Source: an uncultured Lachnospiraceae bacterium
GTDB lineage: Bacteria > Bacillota > Clostridia > Lachnospirales > Lachnospiraceae
Assembly (NCBI GenBank): GCA_910584785.1
Contig: CAJUDX010000001.1
Span: 1 to 46,596, forward strand
DNA: 46,596 bases
Direction of reading: 5' to 3'
Position 1 is the stretch's first letter. Every line of letters begins with the position of its first letter. Below, piece by piece: positions 31,707 to 39,885 of the stretch. Below the pieces are notes generated by a model. The model was not told the DNA's origin. It ran no database searches and saw nothing but the letters and a program-made list of their open reading frames with translations. Position numbers and translations under genes: made by a program.

Positions 31707-32894
31707 ATGGATAAGTATTGGAAGGATTTTGACTGGAAGGAATTAAAGATTATCCGGGATTTCTTTCAGATTCAGGAAAACGGAACCATGCCCGAGGGTT
31801 CAAAGCTGCTTTTGGAAGCCATGAAACCGGTGTTGATTGAAGCCGGACAGGACATTGTAAGCGTGGGCAATTCCCCCGAGGATGGAATGTACATTATTCT
31901 GGAGGGGCGGGCAAATGTGCTGACTGCCGAAAATGCCCTGATTAACGAGCTGGCTGAGGGTGATGTTGTGGGCGAACTGGCCCTGATTAAAGACGGTGTC
32001 CGAAAAGCTACCGTGCGGGCGGTTACTCCGGTAGTCTGCGCCAATATCTCCCGAAATTTATTCCTGGAGATTGCCGACGCCAACCACAGGGTTTATGCGG
32101 CTCTTCTGGAACTTCTCTATACCAAAACAACGATGATGGTAACGGAACGGGAGCGGTTAAAGTCCGAAATTGAAATTGCCTCCCGCATCCAGACCGGATT
32201 TCTGCCCAAATCCTTCGAACGGTTCTGCAAACTTCCCCATGTGCAGATTACCGCAAGGATGAAACCTGCCAAGGGTGTGGGCGGCGATTTTTACGATGTA
32301 TTTTTAATTGACGAAAGCCGCCTTTGTTTCCTGGTCGCTGACGTATCGGGAAAGGGTGTTCCAGCTGCCCTGTTTATGACCCTTGCCAAGACCCATATTA
32401 AAAATTATATGATGCTGGATATTCCGGTTGCCAAGGTGGCTGAACTGGTCAATAACCGTTTAAATGAGGACAATGAAGAAGAGCTTTTCGTCACGGCCTT
32501 CATCTGCCTGCTCGATACAGGGACAAACCGCCTCTCTTTTGTCAATGCAGGCCATAATAAACCGTTTATCTGCCGCAGGGGAGAGGGATTTTCCATGCTG
32601 GACTGCAAGGTGAATTTTGTCCTGGGGATGATGGAAGATGTAAGCTATCAGGAACAGAGCATTGACCTTCTTCCCGGTGACTGCATCTGCCTTTATACGG
32701 ACGGTGTAACCGAAGCCTTCAATCCTGACGGAGAAATGTTCTCGGATCAGGGCATGGAAAACACATTGAACCATAATATCGATAAGGCCTTTGCGCCGGA
32801 AGTCCTGATTGAGGAAATCTACCGCGAGGTAGCTGACTTCAGCCGCGAAGAACCGCAGTCGGACGATATTACTGTGGTCTATCTGGCACGTTAG
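31707..32894 (+). CDS. Cyclic-nucleotide-binding PP2C (SpoIIE/RsbU-type) phosphatase
   Basis: A 395-residue signalling enzyme. The N-terminal cNMP-binding fold (about 35-145) has the phosphate-binding cassette GDVVGELALIKDGVRKAT with E90 and R99, the residues that hold the cyclic phosphate and ribose in the family. A short helix leads to a SpoIIE-type PP2C domain (about 165-395): GVGGDFYD (D194), VADVSGKGVPAA (D212), NAGHNKP, LYTDGVTEA and SDDIT near 386, so the metal site is complete. It should dephosphorylate a STAS protein, plausibly the one at 8557-8838, when a cyclic nucleotide binds. The CHASE2 cyclase five kilobases downstream is the natural source. GGAGG lies 5 nt before ATG 31707. 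Confidence 0.92.
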   Translation: MDKYWKDFDWKELKIIRDFFQIQENGTMPEGSKLLLEAMKPVLIEAGQDIVSVGNSPEDGMYIILEGRANVLTAENALINELAEGDVVGELALIKDGVRKATVRAVTPVVCANISRNLFLEIADANHRVYAALLELLYTKTTMMVTERERLKSEIEIASRIQTGFLPKSFERFCKLPHVQITARMKPAKGVGGDFYDVFLIDESRLCFLVADVSGKGVPAALFMTLAKTHIKNYMMLDIPVAKVAELVNNRLNEDNEEELFVTAFICLLDTGTNRLSFVNAGHNKPFICRRGEGFSMLDCKVNFVLGMMEDVSYQEQSIDLLPGDCICLYTDGVTEAFNPDGEMFSDQGMENTLNHNIDKAFAPEVLIEEIYREVADFSREEPQSDDITVVYLAR

Positions 32895-32906
32895 GGGGGC
32901 AGGGAT

Positions 32907-33875
32907 ATGGAAAAGAATGTATTGGAAAATGACAGAACGGAAGATGAGGTTTTAACCGTGAAATTATGGGGAACCCGGGGTTCCTGCGCCGCTCCCTTTC
33001 CCAACCGTATGACCTACGGCGGAAATACAAGCTGTATATCGGTTCACTGGAAAGAAGGCATAGCGGTATTTGACGCAGGAACAGGAATACTTGCCCTAGG
33101 TCAATGGCTGATAGAACAGCAAAAGCAAAAAGCCCAGGCTGTATTTCCACCGATTTATCTGTTTATCAGCCATCTCCACCTAGATCATGTTTTGGGCCTG
33201 CCTTTATTTCCCCTTTTGTTTTATCCGGGCGTCCAAATCCATATTTACGGCCCCGGGGGAAAAGAAAGAAGCTTTCGGCAATACCTGACTGCCCTGTTAA
33301 GCCCGCCCTATTGGCCGGTATCGGTTGGTCAGGTTCCTGCCTCTGTGACCTGGCATGAGGCCGACGGCAAAGAAAGCTGGGAGCTTTTGGGCCATGTGCG
33401 GGTAAGCACCATGCCTTCTTATCATCCAGATAATTGTATTCTCTTCCGGCTGCAACAGGGGACGCAATCCATCGTTTACGGTTTGGACTGTGAATTTCCA
33501 GAAACCAAAGCTTCAGAACCGGAAAGCCCTGTATGGACAGCCTACAAAACCTTTGCTCACCAGTGCAGCCTGTTGATTTTTGACGCTCCCTATACAAAGG
33601 AGGAATACCCGTCTTATCGGGGGTTTGGACACAGCGATTGGGAAAAGGCTGTTCAGATGGCGCAGGAATGTCAGACGTCTCACCTGTGCATTTGCCATCA
33701 CAACTGGGACAGAAGCGATCAGGAGCTTGCACAAATCGAACAAAATCTTAAACGCTCTGCCCAAAAGGCCGGGGTTATAGCCGAAATGGGAAGAGAAGGA
33801 CGCACCATTGCGCTTGCAAATACCAAGTTAGAAGAAAAACCAAACAAATATTATGCAGGGGAGGAATCAAAATGA
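32907..33875 (+). CDS. MBL-fold metallo-hydrolase
   Basis: A 322-residue metallo-beta-lactamase-fold enzyme. WGTRGS and YGGNTSCISV near the start, FDAGTG, and the metal motif SHLHLDHVLGLP (HxHxDH) are followed by a later GLDCEF Asp and a CICHHNW His. This pattern belongs to the GTRGS-type MBL subgroup (Lactamase_B_2-like). Its substrate is not known here; because it lies between a cNMP-binding phosphatase and an adenylate cyclase, hydrolysis of a cyclic nucleotide is a sensible guess but only inference. The start ATG 32907 follows a G-rich site; the end overlaps the FecR gene by ATGA. Confidence 0.85.
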   Translation: MEKNVLENDRTEDEVLTVKLWGTRGSCAAPFPNRMTYGGNTSCISVHWKEGIAVFDAGTGILALGQWLIEQQKQKAQAVFPPIYLFISHLHLDHVLGLPLFPLLFYPGVQIHIYGPGGKERSFRQYLTALLSPPYWPVSVGQVPASVTWHEADGKESWELLGHVRVSTMPSYHPDNCILFRLQQGTQSIVYGLDCEFPETKASEPESPVWTAYKTFAHQCSLLIFDAPYTKEEYPSYRGFGHSDWEKAVQMAQECQTSHLCICHHNWDRSDQELAQIEQNLKRSAQKAGVIAEMGREGRTIALANTKLEEKPNKYYAGEESK

Positions 33876-35041
33876 ATGTGAAATGGAAAAAGCTTATGGT
33901 TATCCTGCTGGCTGCCGTTGTCCTTGTGATCAATCATAAAGCCTTTGCCGAAGAGGCGGAAAGCCGACGTTTTTCCATACTTTCCATCAGCGGAAGTGAG
34001 GCCTTTCTTACCCGGGGAGCCGCCAAGGAGATGAAGGCCTCTGCTGGTATGCCCGTCGGTCAGGGAAGCAGCATCCGCACCGGATCAAAAACCAAGATGT
34101 ATCTGGAAACCGATGACAGTAAAACCATCCGCTTAGACACTAAATCCGAAGCCGAGGTCAGCAAATCTTCCGCAAAGCTGCTGAAAATCACGCTGAAAAG
34201 CGGTTCCCTCTTTTTTAATGTCGATAAGCCATTGCAGGACGATGAAGAAATGACTTTTGATGCTGCCCAGACCTCCATGAGTATCCGGGGAACCAGCGGA
34301 ATCATCAGCATTAACGATATAGAACTTGTTGTTTATTTAATTGAGGGAACCATTGCCTGGGATTTGGGCGATCAGACGATGACGACCTTTGCCGGTCAAA
34401 AAGTTACCTTAAGAGCTGTTCCCGGGCAGGCCGCCTATCAGATCCAGAGCATAGAAAACTTTACCTGGGAAGATCTTCCCTTCTTTGCCCTGGAATGTGT
34501 ATTTGAACAAAAAGATAAGCTGGATTTATCGGCAATTAATCTGACCGATCAAAACCAGCTTGAACAGGCTCAGGCCAGGCTGATTAAGGAGCAGGCGATA
34601 GAAGCCGCTTCGTCCGGCAATCCAAGGATTATCCGCATGGATGTACCGGAAACCAGAACGAAAAGAAACCGCGGAAGGGGTTCCTCAAAAAACACCTCAA
34701 CCGCAACCCCGTCTCAGCCGACGACCGCAGCGCCCACAGAGGAAGAATCCACTTCAACCCAGGCTCCAACGGAACCAACGACCGAACCAACAACAACAGA
34801 AGAGCTGCCGACGGAGACTGACGAACCCACAACCGAAGAACTGCCATCCGAAGAAAAGCCGGATGAGCCGACCACCAGCGGGAATACCTCTTCGGGGGAA
34901 CCAGAGCAGCCGGAACCGCCTTCAGAAGAGGAAAGTTCTTCGGAAAGCAGCAGTTCCAGTTCGGCGTCAACGACAACAGAATGGCAGAGTCAGAATGAAC
35001 TCTATCAGGATAATCAGGCGGCATTGATTCCAACCCCATAA
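33872..35041 (+). CDS. Exported FecR-domain protein with Thr/Ser/Pro/Glu-rich tail
   Basis: A 389-residue secreted or membrane-attached protein. A signal peptide (KLMVILLAAVVLVINHKAFA) ends near residue 26. A FecR-type beta domain follows (about 35-190), with GSSIRTGSKTKMYLETDD, LKSGSLFFNV and TSMSIRGTSG as hallmarks. After a helical part comes a tail of about 120 residues (from about 265) made almost only of Thr, Pro, Ser and Glu, without a sorting motif or membrane anchor. Such a mucin-like tail is a typical acceptor for O-glycosylation; the next gene is a protein O-mannosyltransferase. FecR domains often accompany CHASE2 cyclases. GGGAGG lies 7 nt before ATG. Confidence 0.87.
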   Translation: MNVKWKKLMVILLAAVVLVINHKAFAEEAESRRFSILSISGSEAFLTRGAAKEMKASAGMPVGQGSSIRTGSKTKMYLETDDSKTIRLDTKSEAEVSKSSAKLLKITLKSGSLFFNVDKPLQDDEEMTFDAAQTSMSIRGTSGIISINDIELVVYLIEGTIAWDLGDQTMTTFAGQKVTLRAVPGQAAYQIQSIENFTWEDLPFFALECVFEQKDKLDLSAINLTDQNQLEQAQARLIKEQAIEAASSGNPRIIRMDVPETRTKRNRGRGSSKNTSTATPSQPTTAAPTEEESTSTQAPTEPTTEPTTTEELPTETDEPTTEELPSEEKPDEPTTSGNTSSGEPEQPEPPSEEESSSESSSSSSASTTTEWQSQNELYQDNQAALIPTP

Positions 35042-35045
35042 AAAA

Positions 35046-36695
35046 ATGAAAACGACTAAACACCTTCCCGCTTTTTTCATTCTTTTTTTCTATACCATCC
35101 TTTCCCTTTTCCGTCTGGGGCATCCCTATGCCCCATCCACCAGTTGGGAAGCTGAAGAAAAAGCGACACCGATTTTTCTGGATTTTGGAGAAGAAAAGGA
35201 TTTTTCTGCCCTAGTTTTTTATCTCGGCAATTATGAAAACCGCCGCTTTGCTGTTCAGGTCGGAAGTGGCTCTCCCATCCGCTGGACGGACCTTGGGGAA
35301 ATAACGATTAGACGTGTTTACCAGTGGAGCAGGTTTCCGCTAAAAGCCAGGGGGCGTTATTTGCGTCTGACCACTTTAAACCAGTATACGGAAATCCGGG
35401 AAATGCTGGTAAAAGACGGGGAGGGTGCCCTCATCCTTCCCGTGAATAAAGCAAATTATCCCAGGCTTTTTGATGAAAGCCGGATGTATCCCGGTTATGG
35501 TTCATTTTTGTCCGGCACGGTGTTTGATGAATCTGTGTTTGCCCGGACCGCCTATGAACACCTGCATGGCCTGCGTTCCTATGAAGATACCCATCCGCCC
35601 CTGGGGAAGTTAATCATCAGTCTGGGAATCGCCGGTTTTGGCATGAATCCCTTTGGCTGGCGGATTGCCGGTGTTATAGCAGGTTCGCTGCTTTTGCTGG
35701 TCGTCTGGGCCTTTGGGCTTCGTTTATTTTCTGACAGGAGGGTGTCCGTGGGTGTTCTTCTCCTGCTTGCCTTCGACTGCCTGCATTTTACTGAATCGCG
35801 CCTGGGGCAGGTGGATTCGTTTTTAGTGCTCTTTATGACGGGGATGAATTACTTTATGTTCCGCTATTATGAAGTGATGGTGGAGGGCGATGGAAAAAAG
35901 AGCTGGAGATTCCTTTTGGGGTCAGGTCTTTGTATGGGCCTTGCTGCTTCCTGTAAATGGTCAGGACTGTACGGCGGCCTGGGCCTGGCCCTGATCTGGT
36001 TTGCGGTTGTTTTATCCAGGGGCAAAAAAGGACAGATGTCCCAAAAGGAATTTTTATCCACCTGCGGATTTTGCTGCCTTGCCTTTATCCTGCTTCCCAT
36101 CGCTGTCTATCTCTTATCGTATATCCCCTATGTGGCCTTCGATGAAACCATGGGATTTTGGGAACGGGTGCTGGCAAACCAGAAAAATATGCTTCAGTAC
36201 CATTTGCATGTGGGAAGTGAGCATGAATCCGCTTCCGCGTGGTTCCAGTGGCTATGTAGTGCAAAGCCGGTGAGACTTTTAACGGTGCATTTTTCCGACG
36301 GCGATATGGAAGGGCTTGTGCTGATGGGAAATCCGGCCTTCTGGTGGACGGGGATTGCCGTGGTGTTTTTCTGTCTTTACCAAATGGCAGAGAAGGCAGA
36401 AGGAAGGCTGGGTTTTCTGCTGACGGCATATGCTGCGCCTATCCTTCCCTGGATGGGAATCAGCCGCTATTCTTTTTTGTACCATTATTATCCGTCCATT
36501 CCTTTTCTCGTCCTGCTTATCGGCTATTGGGCGGAGAAGAGGGGAAGATGGGGAAAATGCTGCCTGGGGCTCTGTGTTCTGGCCTCTGCGGTTTGTTTTT
36601 GTCTGTTTTACCCGGTAATCTCTGCCCTCCGTGTTCCGCAGGGCTATGTGGCGGGATGGCTGGAATGGCTGCCGGGCTGGGATTTTATTTCGTGA
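35046..36695 (+). CDS. Protein O-mannosyltransferase (PMT, GT39-like) with extra N-terminal loop domain
   Basis: A 549-residue polytopic membrane glycosyltransferase. The DE motif FDESVFARTAYEHL (D161, E162) and YEDTHPPLGKLI (about 178-190) are the catalytic and lipid-binding signatures of dolichyl-phosphate-mannose:protein mannosyltransferases; about ten hydrophobic segments follow. Between the first membrane segment and the DE motif is a ~110-residue beta-rich insert (VGSGSPIRWTDLGE, GRYLRLTTL) that looks like a discoidin/F5-8C-like fold. The start lies 4 nt after the FecR stop with no Shine-Dalgarno site, implying coupling to FecR translation. With the GT2 enzyme at 38570 supplying lipid-linked mannose, it could modify the FecR tail or the secretion surface proteins (inference). 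Confidence 0.87.
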   Translation: MKTTKHLPAFFILFFYTILSLFRLGHPYAPSTSWEAEEKATPIFLDFGEEKDFSALVFYLGNYENRRFAVQVGSGSPIRWTDLGEITIRRVYQWSRFPLKARGRYLRLTTLNQYTEIREMLVKDGEGALILPVNKANYPRLFDESRMYPGYGSFLSGTVFDESVFARTAYEHLHGLRSYEDTHPPLGKLIISLGIAGFGMNPFGWRIAGVIAGSLLLLVVWAFGLRLFSDRRVSVGVLLLLAFDCLHFTESRLGQVDSFLVLFMTGMNYFMFRYYEVMVEGDGKKSWRFLLGSGLCMGLAASCKWSGLYGGLGLALIWFAVVLSRGKKGQMSQKEFLSTCGFCCLAFILLPIAVYLLSYIPYVAFDETMGFWERVLANQKNMLQYHLHVGSEHESASAWFQWLCSAKPVRLLTVHFSDGDMEGLVLMGNPAFWWTGIAVVFFCLYQMAEKAEGRLGFLLTAYAAPILPWMGISRYSFLYHYYPSIPFLVLLIGYWAEKRGRWGKCCLGLCVLASAVCFCLFYPVISALRVPQGYVAGWLEWLPGWDFIS

Positions 36696-36731
36696 GAAGA
36701 TAGTTCGGAAGAAGGGAAAAGGGGAAGAAGG

Positions 36732-38573
36732 ATGAGCGGAATAAAGATTTTTTCTGGAAATAAGAAAAAAAGCAGGCAGGGGAAGGAATCCATTGTGCTT
36801 TTCGGGACGATTTTTGTTCTTTGCCTGGTGCTGATGGCTCTGCAGATGGCAGGTGCGCTGGCTTCGGTGGAATGGAGGCTTCAGGATGCACATTATCAAA
36901 AGGGCGGACTGGTCAGCCCGGAGATTTTTGTTATCGGGATTGATGAAGAGACGATGATGGACTATGGTTCCTGGCAGAACTGGAGCCGCACAGGGACAGC
37001 TAAGCTTCTTGAAGTGCTGAACCAAAACCCGGAGACGGCGCCGGCGGTGATTGGGCTGGATATCGGTTTCTTTGGGGAGAGCGATGCGTCGGCGGATAAG
37101 GCGCTGGCAGAGGCGGCAGCTTTACTGGACAATGTGGTGATGACGTCCTATGCTTCGTTTGGAAAAGAGGTGGAGGAAGGTACTGGCGGAGCGTTTTTAA
37201 CCAGGGAATCGGTCGTTACCTACGAAATTCCCTATGCCGGTCTGCGCGAACATGTCTCCTATGGCTTTAGCAATGTTCCGGTGGATAAGGATGGGGTGGT
37301 AAGGCACAGTCTGTACAGCCTGCGCACGGGAGACGGGGAAACCGTATACAGTTTTGCAGCGGAGGTTTACCGAAAATACCGGGGAGAGCTTCCGCCCTGT
37401 GTACAGGAGGGAAGGGCTTTGGGCTATATTCCTTTTTCCGCACAGCCGTTTGAATACTATGGTTCGGAGAGTGCAGGGCTTTCCTTTTCCAAGGTGGTCA
37501 GCGGGGATATTCCGGCGGAATTATTTGCCGGGAGCATTGTGCTGGTGGGGCCGTATACGACGGGGATGATGGATGCCTATTATACGGCGATCCGCCATGA
37601 TATTCCCATGTACGGCGTGGAAATCCATGCCAATATCCTCCAGGCGTTTCTGGAGGATAATCAAAAGACAGAAAGCGGACGGGCAGCTGGAATTTTGCTC
37701 AGCGCAGGAGCCGTGCTTTTCGTCTGCCTTTGCCTGGGGCTTCCCAGGCTTCGGTATGCGCTTTTGCTTGTGGGTCTGCTGCTGGCAGTTTACTGGCAGA
37801 TAGCGGGCATGCTCTATGAAAAGGGACGGATGCTGCCGCTGCTTTATCCGATGGGAAGTGCTGTTTTGGTCTGCGCGGTCTATATCGTGGTGCAGTACGC
37901 CGGAGAACACAGGGAAAAGAAACGGCTGGAGGGAATTTTTGGAAAATATGTATCAAAGGAAGTTGCCGCCAGCATTGTCCGGGGCGGCGAGGAGGCGTTA
38001 AAGCTGGGCGGACAGAAAAAGGATGTGGCAGTGCTGTTTGTTGATATCAGGAATTTTACTCCCCTTTCGGAGTCTCTTCCCCCGGAAAAGGTGGTGGAGG
38101 TGTTAAACCACTGTATGAAGCTGACCACCAGGGCAGTCTTTGCCAATGAGGGTACGGTGGATAAGTTTATCGGCGATGCGACAATGGCGATTTATAATGC
38201 CCCTCTTGCGCTGGAGGACTATGTATTTAAGGCGGTAAAAACCGGTCTGGATATGGCAGAGGCGGCGAAAGGGCTGGAGGAGGAGTTGATGGAGCTGGCA
38301 GGAAGAAAGGTAAGTTTTGGCGTCGGGATCAACTGCGGGGAGGCGGTTATCGGCAATATCGGAACCTCTTCGCGCATGGATTACACCGCCATTGGCAACA
38401 CGGTAAATATTGCCGCCCGGCTGGAATCGCAGGCCGGACCCGGGGAGGTGGTTATCAGCCAGGCAGTCTATGATCGGCTGAAGGGAAGGATTCAGGTGGA
38501 AAGCTTAGGAAAGCGCAGGCTGAAGGGGATCGCCGGGGAAGCTGAGATTTACCGGGTGGTGGGTGTGCTATGA
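36732..38573 (+). CDS. CHASE2-domain class III adenylate cyclase
   Basis: A 613-residue membrane enzyme. One N-terminal membrane helix (about 22-45), an extracytoplasmic CHASE2 sensor (about 50-310), three membrane helices (about 315-390), then a cytoplasmic class III cyclase domain (about 430-600). The catalytic set is complete: metal-binding D438 in FVDIRNFT and D482 in KFIGDATM, adenine-specifying K478 and D550 (MDYTAIG), and N559/R563 in NTVNIAAR. It should convert ATP to cAMP in response to an outside signal. The only cNMP-binding domain in the window is on the PP2C phosphatase upstream, so a signal chain from envelope to partner switch is plausible. AAGAAGG precedes ATG; it overlaps the GT2 gene by ATGA. 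Confidence 0.93.
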   Translation: MSGIKIFSGNKKKSRQGKESIVLFGTIFVLCLVLMALQMAGALASVEWRLQDAHYQKGGLVSPEIFVIGIDEETMMDYGSWQNWSRTGTAKLLEVLNQNPETAPAVIGLDIGFFGESDASADKALAEAAALLDNVVMTSYASFGKEVEEGTGGAFLTRESVVTYEIPYAGLREHVSYGFSNVPVDKDGVVRHSLYSLRTGDGETVYSFAAEVYRKYRGELPPCVQEGRALGYIPFSAQPFEYYGSESAGLSFSKVVSGDIPAELFAGSIVLVGPYTTGMMDAYYTAIRHDIPMYGVEIHANILQAFLEDNQKTESGRAAGILLSAGAVLFVCLCLGLPRLRYALLLVGLLLAVYWQIAGMLYEKGRMLPLLYPMGSAVLVCAVYIVVQYAGEHREKKRLEGIFGKYVSKEVAASIVRGGEEALKLGGQKKDVAVLFVDIRNFTPLSESLPPEKVVEVLNHCMKLTTRAVFANEGTVDKFIGDATMAIYNAPLALEDYVFKAVKTGLDMAEAAKGLEEELMELAGRKVSFGVGINCGEAVIGNIGTSSRMDYTAIGNTVNIAARLESQAGPGEVVISQAVYDRLKGRIQVESLGKRRLKGIAGEAEIYRVVGVL

Positions 38574-39553
38574 GTGTGTCTGTGCCATGTTTGTTTATCG
38601 TGATTCCCTGTTACAATGAAGAGGCCGTGGTAGGGGGGACGGCAGATGTGCTGACAGAGCTTTTGGAGGAAATGGTAAAACAGGGGCAGGTGTCGGCAGA
38701 TAGCCGGATGGTTTTTGTGGATGACGGTTCAAAGGATGGCACCTGGGAAGAAATTCTGCGCTGTGCAAAGAAGTGTCCTTGGGCTGAAGGGATAGCCCTG
38801 CAAAGGAATGTGGGGCAGCAGAATGCGCTGTATGCCGGGCTGATGGAGGTAAGAAAGCGCTGCGATGCCGCTGTTTCTCTGGATGCGGATTTACAGGATG
38901 ACCCTTCGCTGATTCCGGCGATGGTCCGGCAGTTTTGTGCGGGAAATGATGTGGTCTATGCCGTGCGGAAAAGCCGCAGGGGGGAAGGTGCGGGAAAAAG
39001 GGGGACGGCGTGGCTGTTTTACCGTATTCTTGGCTGGATGGGTGCGGATATGCCCAGGGACTGCGGCGATTTTCGTCTTTTAAGCAGGAAGGCACTGGAG
39101 GAATTAAGCTGTTTTCATGAGCATAATCCATTTTTGCGCGGGCTGATTCCGCTTTTAGGTCTGCCTTCTTCCATCCTTTATTTTGAGCGCAGGCCCAGGA
39201 GGGCGGGAAAAAGTAAGTATTCCCTGGGGAAAATGCTTGCGCTGGCAGTTCAGGCGGTCACTTCCCTTACGGCATGGCCGGTTTATCTGGTGTTTTGGCT
39301 GGGAACAGGGCTGGCGCTGCCGTCGGTTGCGTGGCTTGTCTGGCTTTTGCTTATCCGTCAGGAGGGGATAGGGGAGAAGGTGTTGTTTGCCTCCCTGTGG
39401 GCGGCTGCAGGCCTTCTTTTGCTTGGAATCGGCATTATCGGTCTGTACAGCGTACGTATCTGGCAGGAGGTTTCAGGGCGTCCCCGATACCGTATTCGGG
39501 AAAGGATTTTCCCGTCAGGTTATTTTTGGCATGAAAAAACTAAAAGAAATTAG
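38570..39553 (+). CDS. GT2 glycosyltransferase, polyprenyl-phosphate mannose/glucose synthase type
   Basis: A 327-residue enzyme. The N-terminal GT-A domain has IVIPCYNEE, VFVDDGSKDGT and the DAD metal motif (D105, D107) followed by LQDDP. Two C-terminal membrane helices (about 235-265 and 275-305) match the DPM1/GtrB/CsbB layout. It transfers a sugar from a nucleotide donor to a polyprenyl phosphate in the membrane. In actinobacteria and eukaryotes such an enzyme supplies mannose to PMT proteins, and a PMT gene lies two genes upstream, so a lipid-linked mannose donor is likely. The start overlaps the cyclase stop by ATGA. It is the last gene of the + train before the terminator at 39699. Confidence 0.9.
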   Translation: MSVSVPCLFIVIPCYNEEAVVGGTADVLTELLEEMVKQGQVSADSRMVFVDDGSKDGTWEEILRCAKKCPWAEGIALQRNVGQQNALYAGLMEVRKRCDAAVSLDADLQDDPSLIPAMVRQFCAGNDVVYAVRKSRRGEGAGKRGTAWLFYRILGWMGADMPRDCGDFRLLSRKALEELSCFHEHNPFLRGLIPLLGLPSSILYFERRPRRAGKSKYSLGKMLALAVQAVTSLTAWPVYLVFWLGTGLALPSVAWLVWLLLIRQEGIGEKVLFASLWAAAGLLLLGIGIIGLYSVRIWQEVSGRPRYRIRERIFPSGYFWHEKTKRN

Positions 39554-39563
39554 CAGGTTTAGA

Positions 39564-39592
39564 TTGACAAGAAGTGCTGAATAGTGATAAAA
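39564..39592 (+). promoter_or_regulatory. Candidate promoter upstream of the opp leader
   Basis: A perfect TTGACA (39564-39569), 17 bp, then ATAAAA (39587-39592) with a TG just before it. It lies 10 bp behind the GT2 stop codon. A transcript from it would meet the hairpin at 39699-39722 after about 100 nt. Confidence 0.5.
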
Positions 39593-39698
39593 TTTAACAA
39601 GTTGTTTTTGAACCTTGATAAAAAAATCATTTTTGATTTCATAGCATCTGACAAAAAACGATTGATACTGGGAAGCAATTTTACATCATGATGTTTGT

Positions 39699-39730
39699 AG
39701 CCCTTGAGTGTATTCAAGGGCTTTTCTTAA
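39699..39730 (+). terminator. Intrinsic terminator between the gene train and opp operon
   Basis: AGCCCTTGA (39699-39707) pairs perfectly with TCAAGGGCT (39714-39722) around a 6-nt loop, followed by TTTTCTT. It ends the 32-kb train, or attenuates the promoter at 39564. The 332-bp gap 39554-39885 otherwise contains A/T-rich sequence and one more hairpin. Confidence 0.8.
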
Positions 39731-39786
39731 ACCCTGTGTGTTTTGCAAAGACAAGTGTATTTGATAAAAAGACATTTTTTCACAGA

Positions 39787-39805
39787 TGCGGAAAAGATTT
39801 CCGCA
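39787..39805 (+). other. Hairpin in the oppB leader
   Basis: TGCGGAAA (39787-39794) and TTTCCGCA (39798-39805) form an 8-bp stem with a 3-nt loop about 80 nt before the oppB start codon. No T-run follows, so it is not a terminator. It could be an operator or leader structure. Confidence 0.4.
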
Positions 39806-39885
39806 GGCAGTTTCGCTTAAAGCGGTGGATTTGAAGAATTTGGGAATTGAAGGAAATAAAAGAAAAAGTAGGATGTGATAAAAGT

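Noticed and set aside
36279..37025. Minus-strand frame across the PMT-cyclase junction
   Set aside because: No domain or ribosome binding site; both strands' real genes explain the region.
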